Assembly (NCBI GenBank): GCA_018223185.1
Contig: JAAEYW010000016.1
Span: forward strand, 27,440-91,439
Reading direction: 5' to 3'
Length of the DNA stretch: 64,000 nt
DNA from: Oceanospirillales bacterium
Lineage (GTDB): Bacteria > Pseudomonadota > Gammaproteobacteria > Pseudomonadales > Balneatricaceae
The notes under the pieces: generated by a model
What the model was told of the DNA's origin: nothing
What the model saw: only the letters and a program-made list of their open reading frames with translations
Database searches by the model: none
Part shown: in pieces, positions 8,209 through 17,677 of the stretch
Numbering within the stretch: the first letter of the stretch is position 1
Layout: each line of letters starts with the position of its first letter
Program-made: the position numbers and the translations under genes

Positions 8209-9339
8209 TCAGGCTGTTTGTAATACCAGCCGACTTCGTTGTGCCAGCAGCAGATAGACCGCAGCGTAGATAGCGATAACCAGCAAACCCACCCATTCAA
8301 TGTTGAAGGGGGTGAACTGGTAGGCCAGGATCAGACCATACATGAGCACAAAGTTGCCCAGCATATAGCGGGCCTTACCGAAACGTTCGACAGTGATATC
8401 CATATTTGAGGTATAAAGACGGATCAGTGAATCGAGCGAATTGATGACAAACACAATGCCGACAAAGACCATCGCCAGGTTCAGCATATAGGTAATTTCG
8501 ATAGCGTTAATGTAGTGGTAATAAAGTACTGAGAACCAGATGGCCAGCGGGATCGACGGAATAACTAACAGTGCTGCACACAACTGCCAGGTTTTCAGAC
8601 CCCCAACGAAGCGGGCGACGAACTGGCCAATCATAATACTCCAGCTAAACCACCAGAACAGGTAGAACTGATGATAGTCAGAGATAGGCCGGGTGAACTG
8701 GTCGATATGGGTGAAGTAGCCGCCAATGTTTGCCATTGTTTGTAGTAGTTCGCCAAACCCTAAACCGGGTGCATTCATCATCACCGCTGCGATGAGGGCA
8801 AAAAATAACCAGGTAGATGCGACACTCAGCACTTTGATGTAGCTGATATCGGTGCTGGAAAAGACCGCCAGCGCAACGACCAGTGCTGTCAGCCCAAAAC
8901 GAACCGGGTCAGAGATATCCGGAACATAACTTGGCAGATAGTCGAGGAACAGGAAACCGGTAAATGCACAGGTTCCCATGATCACGATATTGTTAACAAA
9001 CTTAATCAGCGTTTTTTCAAACAACTGTACTTTCGGTTCGATGACGCAGAAGTAGAACGTGGTGAGAAAGTAGAACCCCCAGACCAGAAACCCCCAGAAA
9101 CCGAATTCAATCGCCAGCGGGTTGGTGAACTGATACACCTCTTCACTCGCATAGGTTGGAAACTCAGTCAGTGGAAACATGATGAGCCCGACATCCAGTC
9201 CGGAGGTAAACAGGATTGCAATAAAGGCAAACAAAGAGCTTGGTATTGCCCCTTTACAGATAACGTTACCTGCTTTTATAACAATAAACCCTGATGTCAG
9301 AAGTGCCGCTAAAATAGCGACGGTTAATATAGTAGTCAT
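8209..9339 (-). CDS. BCCT-like transporter, short form
   Basis: A 376-residue membrane protein with about ten predicted helices. The central part resembles the betaine/choline/carnitine transporter family: the tryptophan-rich FWWFSWSIMIGQFVARF matches the BCCT WWxSW and following GxFxAR signature. Normal BCCT carriers have about 500 residues and 12 helices, so this is a shortened or divergent form. It lies directly downstream of choV. It may carry choline or betaine by ion symport, or act as a sensor of them. GAGG lies nine bases before the start. Family assignment is moderate; substrate is inferred from the neighbours. Confidence 0.6.
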   Translation of the reverse strand: MTTILTVAILAALLTSGFIVIKAGNVICKGAIPSSLFAFIAILFTSGLDVGLIMFPLTEFPTYASEEVYQFTNPLAIEFGFWGFLVWGFYFLTTFYFCVIEPKVQLFEKTLIKFVNNIVIMGTCAFTGFLFLDYLPSYVPDISDPVRFGLTALVVALAVFSSTDISYIKVLSVASTWLFFALIAAVMMNAPGLGFGELLQTMANIGGYFTHIDQFTRPISDYHQFYLFWWFSWSIMIGQFVARFVGGLKTWQLCAALLVIPSIPLAIWFSVLYYHYINAIEITYMLNLAMVFVGIVFVINSLDSLIRLYTSNMDITVERFGKARYMLGNFVLMYGLILAYQFTPFNIEWVGLLVIAIYAAVYLLLAQRSRLVLQTA

Positions 9340-9417
9340 TCAGACTATCCTCTTATTTTTCTTATATTCAGGCCGAAGGCCGGCCAGTAATCGCATAGAA
9401 CATAACGTTATTGACGC

Positions 9418-10626
9418 TTATAACGTTGTCGCACCGGCCTCCGTTGACGTGAAGTGTTTGCCCAGTAGTGCATGATAGAAATCCTTATCGGAGAGGATGC
9501 CAACCAGACTGTTCTGCTCATTCAGCAGCACCGGATGTCCGGTGCGATAACGGATCTCGATTGCCTGACGCATTGAGATATCCGGTGTCGCCATCACCAG
9601 AGCCTGTTCAGGTAACTGATCGATATTCTGACCCTCCTGCCAGTGGTGCAGCTCCAGCGGTATGCCCTGACGACTGGCAAAGACTACCTGGCCTGAAGTG
9701 TTGGTGCTGACACAGGTGTTGTCGTTGCGGTTGAGCACCAGCATATCTTCAAGATGCTCAAGTTCACAGACGCGGGTCATCAGTGAGCGGCCCTTGAGTA
9801 CGTTGAGCGGGTTGGTATGGGCCACAAACTCTTCGACATAGGCGTTTATCGGATTGAGCACAATATCTTCGGGCTTGCCGTGCTGAATGATCTGTGCCGA
9901 TTCCATAATGGCAATATTGGTGCCTATTTTCAGGGCTTCATCCAGATCATGGCTGACAAACAGAATGGTTTTATTTAAATGTTGTTGCAGTTCAATCAGC
10001 TCATCCTGCAGCTGACTGCGGATCAGTGGATCCAGAGCCGAAAAAGGCTCATCCATGAGCAATATGTCGCTGTCCATAGCGAAGGCTCTGGCTAAACCAA
10101 CCCGTTGCTGCATCCCGCCGGACAGTTCATGGGCGAATTTATTACTCCACTCATGCAGTCCGACCATCTCCAGTTTTTCCATCGCTTTGGCGCGACGCTC
10201 CTGTTTGCCCATACCCTGCATCTCAAGTCCGAATGCGACGTTATCCAGTACTGTCAGCCAGGGCATCAGCGCGAAGTTTTGAAATACCATAGAGATGCGA
10301 CGGGTACGCATATGACGCAGAGTTTCTTTATCACAGGTACCGATATCGACCATCTGGTCACCGTCCCGGACCAGCAGCTCACCGCGGCTGATCGGATTTA
10401 ACCCATTGACGGCCCGTAGCAGACTGGATTTACCCGAGCCGGACAGCCCCATCAGGACGCAGATCTCCCCCTCGGCCACCTCAATACTGGCGTTATGCAC
10501 CCCGACGACATTACCTCCAAGATCGATGATCTCCTGTCGGGTTTTGCCCTGATCAAGCAGTTCGAGGCTGGCTTGAGCCTTGTCGCCGAAAACCACATCC
10601 AGATTGCGAATACTGATAGCAGACAT
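9418..10626 (-). CDS. choV: Choline/betaine ABC transporter ATPase with CBS domains
   Basis: A 402-residue ATPase of the ProV/OpuA/ChoV class. Walker A is LMGLSGSGKSS near residue 60, the signature is ELSGGMQQRVGLARA, and Walker B is ILLMDEPFSALD. After the nucleotide-binding domain a C-terminal CBS pair (about residues 280-395) is expected to gate transport by ionic strength or nucleotide. The gene follows choW by two bases. With ChoX and ChoW it forms the importer, energised at the inner membrane. The symbol choV is chosen from the bet-gene context; proV/opuAA is the alternative. Confidence 0.85.
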   Translation of the reverse strand: MSAISIRNLDVVFGDKAQASLELLDQGKTRQEIIDLGGNVVGVHNASIEVAEGEICVLMGLSGSGKSSLLRAVNGLNPISRGELLVRDGDQMVDIGTCDKETLRHMRTRRISMVFQNFALMPWLTVLDNVAFGLEMQGMGKQERRAKAMEKLEMVGLHEWSNKFAHELSGGMQQRVGLARAFAMDSDILLMDEPFSALDPLIRSQLQDELIELQQHLNKTILFVSHDLDEALKIGTNIAIMESAQIIQHGKPEDIVLNPINAYVEEFVAHTNPLNVLKGRSLMTRVCELEHLEDMLVLNRNDNTCVSTNTSGQVVFASRQGIPLELHHWQEGQNIDQLPEQALVMATPDISMRQAIEIRYRTGHPVLLNEQNSLVGILSDKDFYHALLGKHFTSTEAGATTL

Positions 10627-10628
10627 GA

Positions 10629-11474
10629 TTAACTTTCCTCTTTTGAACCCGGGGCTTTAAAAATACGGTCAAGGATGATTGCAACCAGAACAATCGCCAG
10701 TCCCGCTTCAAAGCCCTGAGATATATTGACAGTGTTGAGTGCACGTATAACCGGTTTACCCAGACCATCAGCGCCCACCAGAGCGGCAATCACCACCATC
10801 GATAGTGACAGCATGATGCACTGGGTGATCCCTGCCATGATGCTGGGCATCGCAGCGGGTAATTCCACCTTAAACAGTAACTTCGATGGTGTCGCCCCAA
10901 AGGCTTTTCCCGCCTCGATCAGGCTTTCCGGAACCTTGCTGATACCCAGATAGGTCAGGCGGATAGGTGCTGCAATGGCAAAAATAATGGTGGAGATCAG
11001 TCCGGGTACAACACCCAGCCCAAACAGCACCAGAGTCGGAATCAGATACACAAAGGTCGGAATAGTCTGCATCATATCCAGTATCGGCCGCAGAAAAGTG
11101 TAGAGCCGGGGTTTATGTGCTGCCAGAATTCCGATTGGAACGCCCATCATAACGGATAGCGTGGTGGCCGTGAGAACCAGGACGAAGGTTTCCAGCATCT
11201 CCTGCCAGTAGCCCAGATTCAAAATCAGCAGTAGAGCAATTACCACAAAGATAACCAGAGGTATGCTCTTGTGGAGCGCCCAGGCGAGTGCTGCAGTCAT
11301 GATCATCGGAACATAGGGCGGAAACCACTGGAATATCTCTACCACTGAGAGGATCAGCCATTCCAGCGATACTGAGATCGCATCAAAGAAGCCCGCTGCA
11401 TTATATGTAAGCCAGTCAACGAAGGCTTCCATCCAGCTACCCAGGGGGATTTTGTGTTCTGTAATCCAGTTCAT
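10629..11474 (-). CDS. choW: Choline/betaine ABC transporter permease
   Basis: A 281-residue permease with about six to seven helices and the MetI-type ABC coupling motif (EAGKAFGATPSKLLFKVELP). It has the short soluble N-terminal segment of ProW/ChoW proteins. AAGG lies seven bases before the start. It sits between choX (165-base gap containing two hairpins) and choV (two-base gap), in transporter order X-W-V. It forms the membrane channel for choline or a related quaternary amine. Confidence 0.85.
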   Translation of the reverse strand: MNWITEHKIPLGSWMEAFVDWLTYNAAGFFDAISVSLEWLILSVVEIFQWFPPYVPMIMTAALAWALHKSIPLVIFVVIALLLILNLGYWQEMLETFVLVLTATTLSVMMGVPIGILAAHKPRLYTFLRPILDMMQTIPTFVYLIPTLVLFGLGVVPGLISTIIFAIAAPIRLTYLGISKVPESLIEAGKAFGATPSKLLFKVELPAAMPSIMAGITQCIMLSLSMVVIAALVGADGLGKPVIRALNTVNISQGFEAGLAIVLVAIILDRIFKAPGSKEES

Positions 11475-11500
11475 ACGGCTGCCTTTTTTACAGTTAGACT

Positions 11501-11534
11501 GCCGGCATTCAACTCAGAGCTGTTGAATGCCGGC
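11501..11534 (-). other. Intergenic stem-loop between choX and choW
   Basis: The 13-base arms GCCGGCATTCAAC and GTTGAATGCCGGC are perfect inverted repeats around an eight-base loop. A second, nine-base hairpin (GTCAGATTA/TAATCTGAC) lies at 11554-11584. Neither has a T-run. Such structures after a binding-protein gene often protect its mRNA or partly block transcription, raising the binding protein over the permease. Confidence 0.55.
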
Positions 11535-11639
11535 GGTGAGAAACAATCCCGCAGTCAGATTACGTGTCAGTCATTTAATCTGACGGCGGTTGAACAGTAT
11601 TGATACCTGAGCCCTCAGCGAGGGTTGTGTATCAGTGCT

Positions 11640-12617
11640 TTAAAGTTCGAGATGCGCACGAACCGCGGCCAGTGCATCGCCGCCATCTACTGTGGTAACG
11701 CCTTCCAGCCAGTCGTTAAGAACCTCTGGGTGAGTTTTCAGCCAGGCACGGGCAGCGGCATCAGGCTTCAGGCCATCGTCCAGAATAGAGCCCATGATTT
11801 TGTTTTCCATCTCCAGAGTGAAAGAGAGATTTTTCAGCAGGTGACCCACATTCGGACATATCTCAGTGTAGTTCTGACGAACATTGGTATACACATTTGC
11901 GCCACCATAGTTAGCACCGAAGAAATCATCGCCGCCCGACAGGTATTCCATCTCAATGTTAGCGTTCATCGGATGAGGCGCCCAGCCGAGGAATACAACC
12001 CACTGATCACGTTTAGCGGCACGGGAGACCTGAGAGATCATCCCGGCTTCACTTGATTCAACCAGTTTGAATCCCTTCAGGCCGAAGGCATCATCATCGA
12101 TCATGCTCTGAATCAGACGGTTGCCATCGTTGCCTGGCTCTATACCGTAGATCCGGTCTTTGAGCTTATCTTTAAACTTTGCAATGTCGGCAAAGCTTTT
12201 CAGCCCGGCGTCATAGGCGTATTTAGGGACTGCCAGGGTATATTTCGCCCCCTCAAGGTTGGCCCGGATGGTTTCAACCGTACCGGCATCGCGGTATTTA
12301 GCGATATCGCCCTCCATGGTTGGCATCCAGTTACCCAGGAATACATCAATGTCGGCATTCGCCAGAGAGGTATAGGTGACCGGCACTGACAACAGTTGAG
12401 TGGAGGGTGTATAACCAAGACCGGCAACAAGCTCACTGGTCACGGCGGTGGTTGCTGTAATGTCAGTCCAGCCAACATCTGAAAAACGTACATTTTTACA
12501 CTGTCCTGCGAATGCGCCTGAGGCAGTGAAACTGATGGCTACAGCCAGTCCCAGTGCTGTTGAGGCACTCTTGAACAGGGAAAATTTCAGGTTGGTTTTT
12601 TTCCGTCGTGTCGTCAT
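11640..12617 (-). CDS. choX: Choline ABC transporter substrate-binding protein
   Basis: A 325-residue periplasmic binding protein of the OpuAC/ChoX type. A signal peptide (to about residue 38, ending SGAFAGQCKNV) precedes the mature domain, which holds the ligand-cage signatures VRFSDVGWTDITATTAVTSE and DIDVFLGNWMPTME. ChoX binds choline with aromatic residues; the tryptophans in these motifs fit that. The start at 12617 has GAAGGG eight bases upstream and yields a normal signal peptide, so the longer frame back to 12707 is rejected. It is separated from betA by 132 bases. Confidence 0.88.
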   Translation of the reverse strand: MTTRRKKTNLKFSLFKSASTALGLAVAISFTASGAFAGQCKNVRFSDVGWTDITATTAVTSELVAGLGYTPSTQLLSVPVTYTSLANADIDVFLGNWMPTMEGDIAKYRDAGTVETIRANLEGAKYTLAVPKYAYDAGLKSFADIAKFKDKLKDRIYGIEPGNDGNRLIQSMIDDDAFGLKGFKLVESSEAGMISQVSRAAKRDQWVVFLGWAPHPMNANIEMEYLSGGDDFFGANYGGANVYTNVRQNYTEICPNVGHLLKNLSFTLEMENKIMGSILDDGLKPDAAARAWLKTHPEVLNDWLEGVTTVDGGDALAAVRAHLEL

Positions 12618-12749
12618 TGATGCATACCCTTCGTTAAGTAATTTTGTTTGTGCTATCTGTTCTCTTATCCAATTATTGATTTCGAGCTGCACCGGATTAC
12701 AGTGCAACCAGAGGCAGAATGTCAGCCTGCCTGTCAGTTTTTAACTGTG

Positions 12750-14447
12750 TTAAATCAGTTGTCTTTTTGCGGTGCCCAGTCGTTGCCGCGTCTGCCACTG
12801 TTCATCAATCCAGACATCAGCGTCTGTCGCCGCCAGTGCGGGTTTACCCAGAATCATATCGGTCGCTTTTTCCGCCACCATAATGGTGGGAGCATTGAGG
12901 TTACCGTTAGGAATTGTCGGGAAGACCGAGGAGTCCACAACGCGCAGCCCCTGAATACCGATAACCCTGCACTGGTTGTCAACCACCGCCAGCGGGTCAT
13001 TTTCGTCGCCCATTTTGCAGCTGCATGAGGGGTGGTAGGCGCTTTCAACGTTTTCACGCACCCACTGGTCGATCTCTGCATCTGAGGTTATATGCGCACC
13101 GGGCTGAATCTCGTCTCCCCGGTATGCATCCATCGCGGGCTGATTAAGCAGTTCACGGGTGAGGCGGATGGTATCGCGCCAGTCCTGCTTATCCTGCTCT
13201 GTGCTGATGTAGTTAAAGAGGATTCCGGGCTTTGCTTCCGGGTCAGCAGACTTTATCCAGATTCGTCCGCGGCTTTCCGGTTTGTTGGGGCCTACGTGTA
13301 CCTGAAAACCATGCCCTTCGATCGCTTTGCCACCATCGTAACGCATCGCTGCCGGCAGAAAGTGATACTGGATATTGGGCCATTTAAGACCGGCTCTTGA
13401 ACGGATAAAGCCACAGGACTCGAAATGATTGGTCGCGCCCAGTCCATCTTTAAACAGCATCCAGCGGGTACCGATCATTCCTTTGCTGATCAGATCGAGT
13501 TTACTGTTCAGAGTGATCGGCTGTTTACAGTGATACTGGAAATACACTTCCAGGTGGTCCTGAAGATTTTCACCGACGCCGGGCAGGTGGTGGATAACAT
13601 CGACCCCGGCATCGTGAAGCACTTTTTCCGGACCAATACCGGACAGTTGCAGCAGTTGGGGTGAACCGACAGAACCGGCCGCCAGAATCACCTCCTTAGT
13701 GGCTGTGACTTCTGTGATCTGACCATTTTTCTCATACTCGATACCGACCGCACGTTTACCTTCCATGACGATTTTTCGGGTCAGCACTTTGCTGATCAGG
13801 GTCAGGTTGCTGCGCTTCAGCGCATCCCGCAGGTAAGCATTCGACGTGGAGGCGCGCACGCCGTTTTTAACGGTCATATGCATCGGGCCAAAACCTTCCT
13901 GACGGTAACCGTTGTAATCCTCTGTGGCTGGGTATCCGGCATCTTTACCCGCATCAATAAAGGCCTGATAGAGCGGGTTGAGCTTCATATCATTGCCGCC
14001 GCAGGTGCTGAGTGGGCCGGTTGTTCCCCGGTATTGATCCCCGCCCTGATCCCAGCTTTCGGCTTTTTTGAAATAGGGCAGGCAGTGCTGATAACCCCAG
14101 CCTTTAGCGCCGTGTTCCTGCCATTCATCGAAATCACAGGCGTGACCGCGAACGTAGACCATACCGTTAATGGACGAGCCACCACCTAATACCTTACCCC
14201 GTGGGCAGTGCATTGAGCGGCCGTCCAGGTGTGGCTCATTCTCGGTATGAAACTGCCAGGCGTAACGTGGTGTATTCATAGGATAGGAGAGAGCGGTGGG
14301 CATCTGGATAAAGATACTTTTATCAGTGCCGCCTGCTTCAAGGATCAGCACGCTGTGCTGACCATCTTCGGTCAGTCTGTTGGCCAGGACGCAACCGGCG
14401 GAGCCTGCGCCAACAATGATGTAATCGTACGCTTTCTGGTCTGTCAT
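12750..14447 (-). CDS. betA: Choline dehydrogenase
   Basis: A 565-residue GMC oxidoreductase, close to the usual BetA length. The FAD-binding motif [18 protein letters not shown] is at the N-terminus, the GMC signature [19 protein letters not shown] near residue 90, and the catalytic C-terminal region contains [13 protein letters not shown]. It oxidises choline to betaine aldehyde at the membrane. The start at 14447 is chosen because the flavin motif should lie near residue 8; a longer frame to 14516 overlaps betB. It is 25 bases downstream of betB. Confidence 0.92.
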   Translation of the reverse strand: MTDQKAYDYIIVGAGSAGCVLANRLTEDGQHSVLILEAGGTDKSIFIQMPTALSYPMNTPRYAWQFHTENEPHLDGRSMHCPRGKVLGGGSSINGMVYVRGHACDFDEWQEHGAKGWGYQHCLPYFKKAESWDQGGDQYRGTTGPLSTCGGNDMKLNPLYQAFIDAGKDAGYPATEDYNGYRQEGFGPMHMTVKNGVRASTSNAYLRDALKRSNLTLISKVLTRKIVMEGKRAVGIEYEKNGQITEVTATKEVILAAGSVGSPQLLQLSGIGPEKVLHDAGVDVIHHLPGVGENLQDHLEVYFQYHCKQPITLNSKLDLISKGMIGTRWMLFKDGLGATNHFESCGFIRSRAGLKWPNIQYHFLPAAMRYDGGKAIEGHGFQVHVGPNKPESRGRIWIKSADPEAKPGILFNYISTEQDKQDWRDTIRLTRELLNQPAMDAYRGDEIQPGAHITSDAEIDQWVRENVESAYHPSCSCKMGDENDPLAVVDNQCRVIGIQGLRVVDSSVFPTIPNGNLNAPTIMVAEKATDMILGKPALAATDADVWIDEQWQTRQRLGTAKRQLI

Positions 14448-14472
14448 ACTGCTACCGCTAAATAATAAACTG

Positions 14473-15930
14473 TTACTGGTAAGGACACTCAACATCGCCC
14501 AGTTCGACATAAACACTCTTGACCTGAGTGTAGTGATTCAGTGTTTCGATGCCGTTCTCTCTGCCAATACCGGACTGCTTGTATCCGCCAACCGGCATCT
14601 CTGCGGGAGAGGCACCCCAGGTATTGATCCAGCAGATACCCGCCTGCAGCTGTGCGATTACCCGGTGAGCACGGGAAAAGTTGGTCGAGAAAACGCCGGC
14701 CGCCAGTCCATACCCGGTATCGTTGGCACGCCGGATCACCTCTGCTTCGTCACTAAAGCGCAGAATCGACATGACCGGTCCGAAGATCTCCTCTTTGACG
14801 TTCGGCATCTCATCGGTGCAATCGGCAAAGACGGTCGGTTTAACAAAGTTCCCCTTGTTCAGGCCATTTTCCAGCGCCCGCTCGCCGCCACACACCAGCC
14901 GGGCACCGGCATCTTTAGCCGCAGAGATAAAGCCCAGTACTTTTTCCATATGGTTTGCCGAGATCAGAGCACCGACCTGCGTGTTCAGGTCGGTCGGGTC
15001 GCCAATAATCATCCGTTGGGTACGCTCTGCTACCTTGCTGACAAATTCATCGTAGATAGTGTCGTGGACAAATACCCGGGTACCGTTGGTGCAGACCTCA
15101 CCCTGGGTGTAGAAGTTGGCCAGCAGTGCACCAGACACTGCATTATCGATAGCGGCGTCATCAAAAACGATCAGAGGCGACTTGCCTCCCAGTTCCATCG
15201 TGACCTCTTTCAGAGAGCCTGCCGCATCGGCCATCACTTTCTTTCCGGTACCGCATTCGCCGGTGAACGAGACTTTAGCAATCTCCGGGTGCCGGGAAAG
15301 GGCCTGGCCTACGCGATAATCCCCCTGCACAACATTGAATACACCGTCAGGGAGGCCAGCTTCGGTGAATATCTCAGCGAGCTTAAGTACGCTCAGGGGC
15401 GTTTCTTCCGAGGGTTTAAATATCATGCAGTTACCCGCCGCCAGAGCGGGGCCGGATTTCCACATAGCGATCTGAATAGGGTAGTTCCAGGCACCGATTC
15501 CGGCACAGATGCCCAGCGGCTCGCGGCGACTATAGAAGAAGTTTGTGCCGCCCAGATCCTGTTGTTGCCCATGAATTGTCGCAGCCAGGCCCGCGTAGTA
15601 TTCGATGACATCTGCCCCGGTGACGATATCTACGCAGTTGGCTTCCTGTAACGGTTTACCGGTGTCCAGTACTTCCAGCATCGCCAGTTCATCGTTACGT
15701 TCACGCAGGATAGCAACCGTACGCATCAGAATCCGGCCCCGTTCGGCGCCGCTCATCGCAGACCAGACCTTAAAACCCTCTTGGGCAGATGCAACTGCCA
15801 GATCAACATCGGCCAGTGAAGCCTGCTGAACGTCTGCCAGCACCTCTCCGGTTGCCGGGTTGAGTGTGGTAAATGTCTCACCCGAGGTCGCGTCCTGATA
15901 ACGGCCATTTATATATAGAGCTTTTTGCAT
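14473..15930 (-). CDS. betB: Betaine aldehyde dehydrogenase
   Basis: A 485-residue aldehyde dehydrogenase. The catalytic cysteine is in the segment [15 protein letters not shown], the general-base glutamate in MELGGKSPL, and the cofactor-binding loop in [13 protein letters not shown]. It oxidises betaine aldehyde to glycine betaine with NAD(P). It is the first gene of the minus-strand cluster betB-betA-choXWV and has a long AT-rich upstream region with a putative BetI operator. A large open frame on the opposite strand is a shadow. Confidence 0.93.
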   Translation of the reverse strand: MQKALYINGRYQDATSGETFTTLNPATGEVLADVQQASLADVDLAVASAQEGFKVWSAMSGAERGRILMRTVAILRERNDELAMLEVLDTGKPLQEANCVDIVTGADVIEYYAGLAATIHGQQQDLGGTNFFYSRREPLGICAGIGAWNYPIQIAMWKSGPALAAGNCMIFKPSEETPLSVLKLAEIFTEAGLPDGVFNVVQGDYRVGQALSRHPEIAKVSFTGECGTGKKVMADAAGSLKEVTMELGGKSPLIVFDDAAIDNAVSGALLANFYTQGEVCTNGTRVFVHDTIYDEFVSKVAERTQRMIIGDPTDLNTQVGALISANHMEKVLGFISAAKDAGARLVCGGERALENGLNKGNFVKPTVFADCTDEMPNVKEEIFGPVMSILRFSDEAEVIRRANDTGYGLAAGVFSTNFSRAHRVIAQLQAGICWINTWGASPAEMPVGGYKQSGIGRENGIETLNHYTQVKSVYVELGDVECPYQ

Positions 15931-16055
15931 CGGTATGTGTCTCGCTTTTCACTGCCTGTTATTTCCACAAGGCAACGATATTAGTATTCAACTGACGCTA
16001 ATAAAGGTGCAGTAACTTAGCGTTGTAAGGTGTGCATATCTGCAAACCTTTTTTA

Positions 16056-16075
16056 TTAATTGATCGTTTAATTAA
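16056..16075. promoter_or_regulatory. Putative BetI operator in front of betB
   Basis: TTAATTGATCGTTTAATTAA is a near-palindrome (8 of 10 pairs symmetric). Its reverse complement begins TTAATTAAACG, identical to the first 11 bases of the near-palindrome before betI at 6580. It lies about 125 bases upstream of the betB start in a very AT-rich stretch, where a promoter is expected. Confidence 0.55.
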
Positions 16076-16505
16076 AAATAATACTGGCTATTTTTCAGAC
16101 GAATGTCAAAAAAGAAGGGTGTCGTTTTTAGAACCTGAATAGTTTCAATGGTGGTTTTTTTATGATGAATTTTTAGCCGGATTTGAATTTCTTATTATAA
16201 AATATTGATTCGTATAGATTAATTTTTATTGTTTATCTGGTTGATTTTTGCGCATCTGTTTTTTTCTTGTCGTAAAAAGATATTTATCTGACGCGAATGG
16301 GCAGCACTGCTGGGCAGTACATCTGAACATGACACATGTATATATGACGTGGGATGTCGTTCGAAGGCTTTTAGAAGGGGAGATGTCAGAAGATCAGAGT
16401 ACTGAACCAACGGATTGCAGAATCCGTTGTGCGGTATCTCAGTAGTGTTGCTTCTGCCGTGCGGCACTGGGTGTTATAAAGGAACGGATGAGGTAATGAA
16501 GCAGA

Positions 16506-16575
16506 TCAAAGGGGTCAAAGCCGAATGCCACTCAGTTAAGGTGCATTAGTCCAGACTAAATCTGACCCTTTGAAT
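16506..16575. repeat. REP-like imperfect palindrome
   Basis: The ends TCAAAGGGGTCA and TGACCCTTTGA are near-perfect inverted repeats about 70 bases apart, with inner arms AATGCCAC and GTGCATT. The end sequence AAAGGGGTCAAAGCC recurs at 63522-63536. This organisation fits a small REP or MITE-type hairpin. Confidence 0.5.
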
Positions 16576-16585
16576 CGCTGGCGCA

Positions 16586-17503
16586 TTAATCGTGGTTTTG
16601 ATGTAACAAAGCTAACAGCCACTGCAGCCCCGGGTCATTTGAGTAGAGCGGGTGGTGCAGGGTCACCATCTCAATTCCGGGTATTCCTGTGGGGGGCGAA
16701 ATCAGCCTGACGGGCAGCATCTCAGCAAATAACAGTGCCATCTGCCGGGGCAGGGTCATAATCGCTTCAGTGGCGGCCACAATGCGTGCGCCGGCCATGT
16801 AGTTAACGGTGCGGGCGATAAAGGTTCGCTGCAGGTGTTGCTGAGCTAACCACTGATCAATCTGATCGGAAGTTACCCCGGCGAGATCTGAGAACACGAC
16901 ATGGTTTAGCTGGCAGTAGGTTGCCAGCGACAGCTGTTGTTTAATCTGTGTGTTCCCCTGCGCTACCAGGCAGGCGAGAGGTTCGCTGTGCCAGGGGTGG
17001 CTGATCAGCAGCGGATCGACCGGCTGTTTGGTATCCAGTCCGGCAAGCAGATCTATCTCGCCGTTTTCCAGTTGTTTCAGGTTGCCATCTTTACGAATAA
17101 CTTCAATCTGGATACGGATGCCGGGTGCCGTTTTTTGCAGATTTTTCATCAGCAGTGGCAGCGTCAGCGCTTCAAAGAAATCGGTGCTGGCGATGGTAAA
17201 ACAGCGGTCTGAACTCGATGGATCAAAGGGCGCTGGTGGACTCAGACTGTGCTCAATCATACGGATCGCCTGACGAATCTCGGGCAGCATTGCGCTTGCG
17301 CGGGGGGTTAGCCTGAGACCGTTGCCGGAACGCACCAATAACGGGTCATCCAGCTGCTGTCTCAACCGGTTGAGTGCATGGCTCATGGCTGACTGGCTGA
17401 GAAACATACGCTGTGCGGCACGGCTGACATGACACTCTGTCAGCAACGCTTCAAGCAGGAGTAGCAGGTTGAGGTCGAACTGACGTAGCGATTTCATTGG
17501 CAT
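16586..17503 (-). CDS. LysR-family regulator divergent from speB
   Basis: A 305-residue LysR regulator. The N-terminal winged helix (FDLNLLLLLEALLTECHVSRAAQ through LSQSAMSHALNRLRQQL) is of the NodD/SyrM subgroup, and a C-terminal effector-binding domain follows. The gene is divergent from speB with a 174-base gap, the classic LysR target arrangement. It probably controls agmatinase in response to a guanidino compound or polyamine, as GbuR does for guanidinobutyrase in Pseudomonas. The role is inferred from position. A second possible ATG lies at 17497. Confidence 0.82.
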   Translation of the reverse strand: MPMKSLRQFDLNLLLLLEALLTECHVSRAAQRMFLSQSAMSHALNRLRQQLDDPLLVRSGNGLRLTPRASAMLPEIRQAIRMIEHSLSPPAPFDPSSSDRCFTIASTDFFEALTLPLLMKNLQKTAPGIRIQIEVIRKDGNLKQLENGEIDLLAGLDTKQPVDPLLISHPWHSEPLACLVAQGNTQIKQQLSLATYCQLNHVVFSDLAGVTSDQIDQWLAQQHLQRTFIARTVNYMAGARIVAATEAIMTLPRQMALLFAEMLPVRLISPPTGIPGIEMVTLHHPLYSNDPGLQWLLALLHQNHD

Positions 17504-17677
17504 CTGTTTGTCTGTGTGATTTTTTTAAATAGCTCATTGAAAAGAAGCTTACTTAAATAGCGTGTGTAAAGTGCATCATGGTATTAATTGTGTGCATGTG
17601 GTTATTATAACTATGCATTTCAATAATTATAGTCGGAGTAGTAAGCTGGCCCGAGTTGAATTTAAGTGGGGTTACCA

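Larger units (their letters stand above)
15931..16585. other. AT-rich intergenic region upstream of betB
   Basis: About 650 bases without a convincing gene. The part next to betB is AT-rich and contains the putative BetI operator. An 82-residue minus-strand frame at 16219-16467 lacks a ribosome site and resembles nothing known. Near 16506-16575 there is a REP-like palindrome. The rest shows no feature I can name. Confidence 0.5.

Noticed and set aside
14533..15651. Long plus-strand frame of 372 codons
   Set aside because: It lies fully antisense to betB, has no family resemblance and follows the codon pattern of the opposite gene.
16219..16467. Minus-strand frame of 82 codons upstream of betB
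   Set aside because: No ribosome site, unusual composition for this genome, and no similarity.
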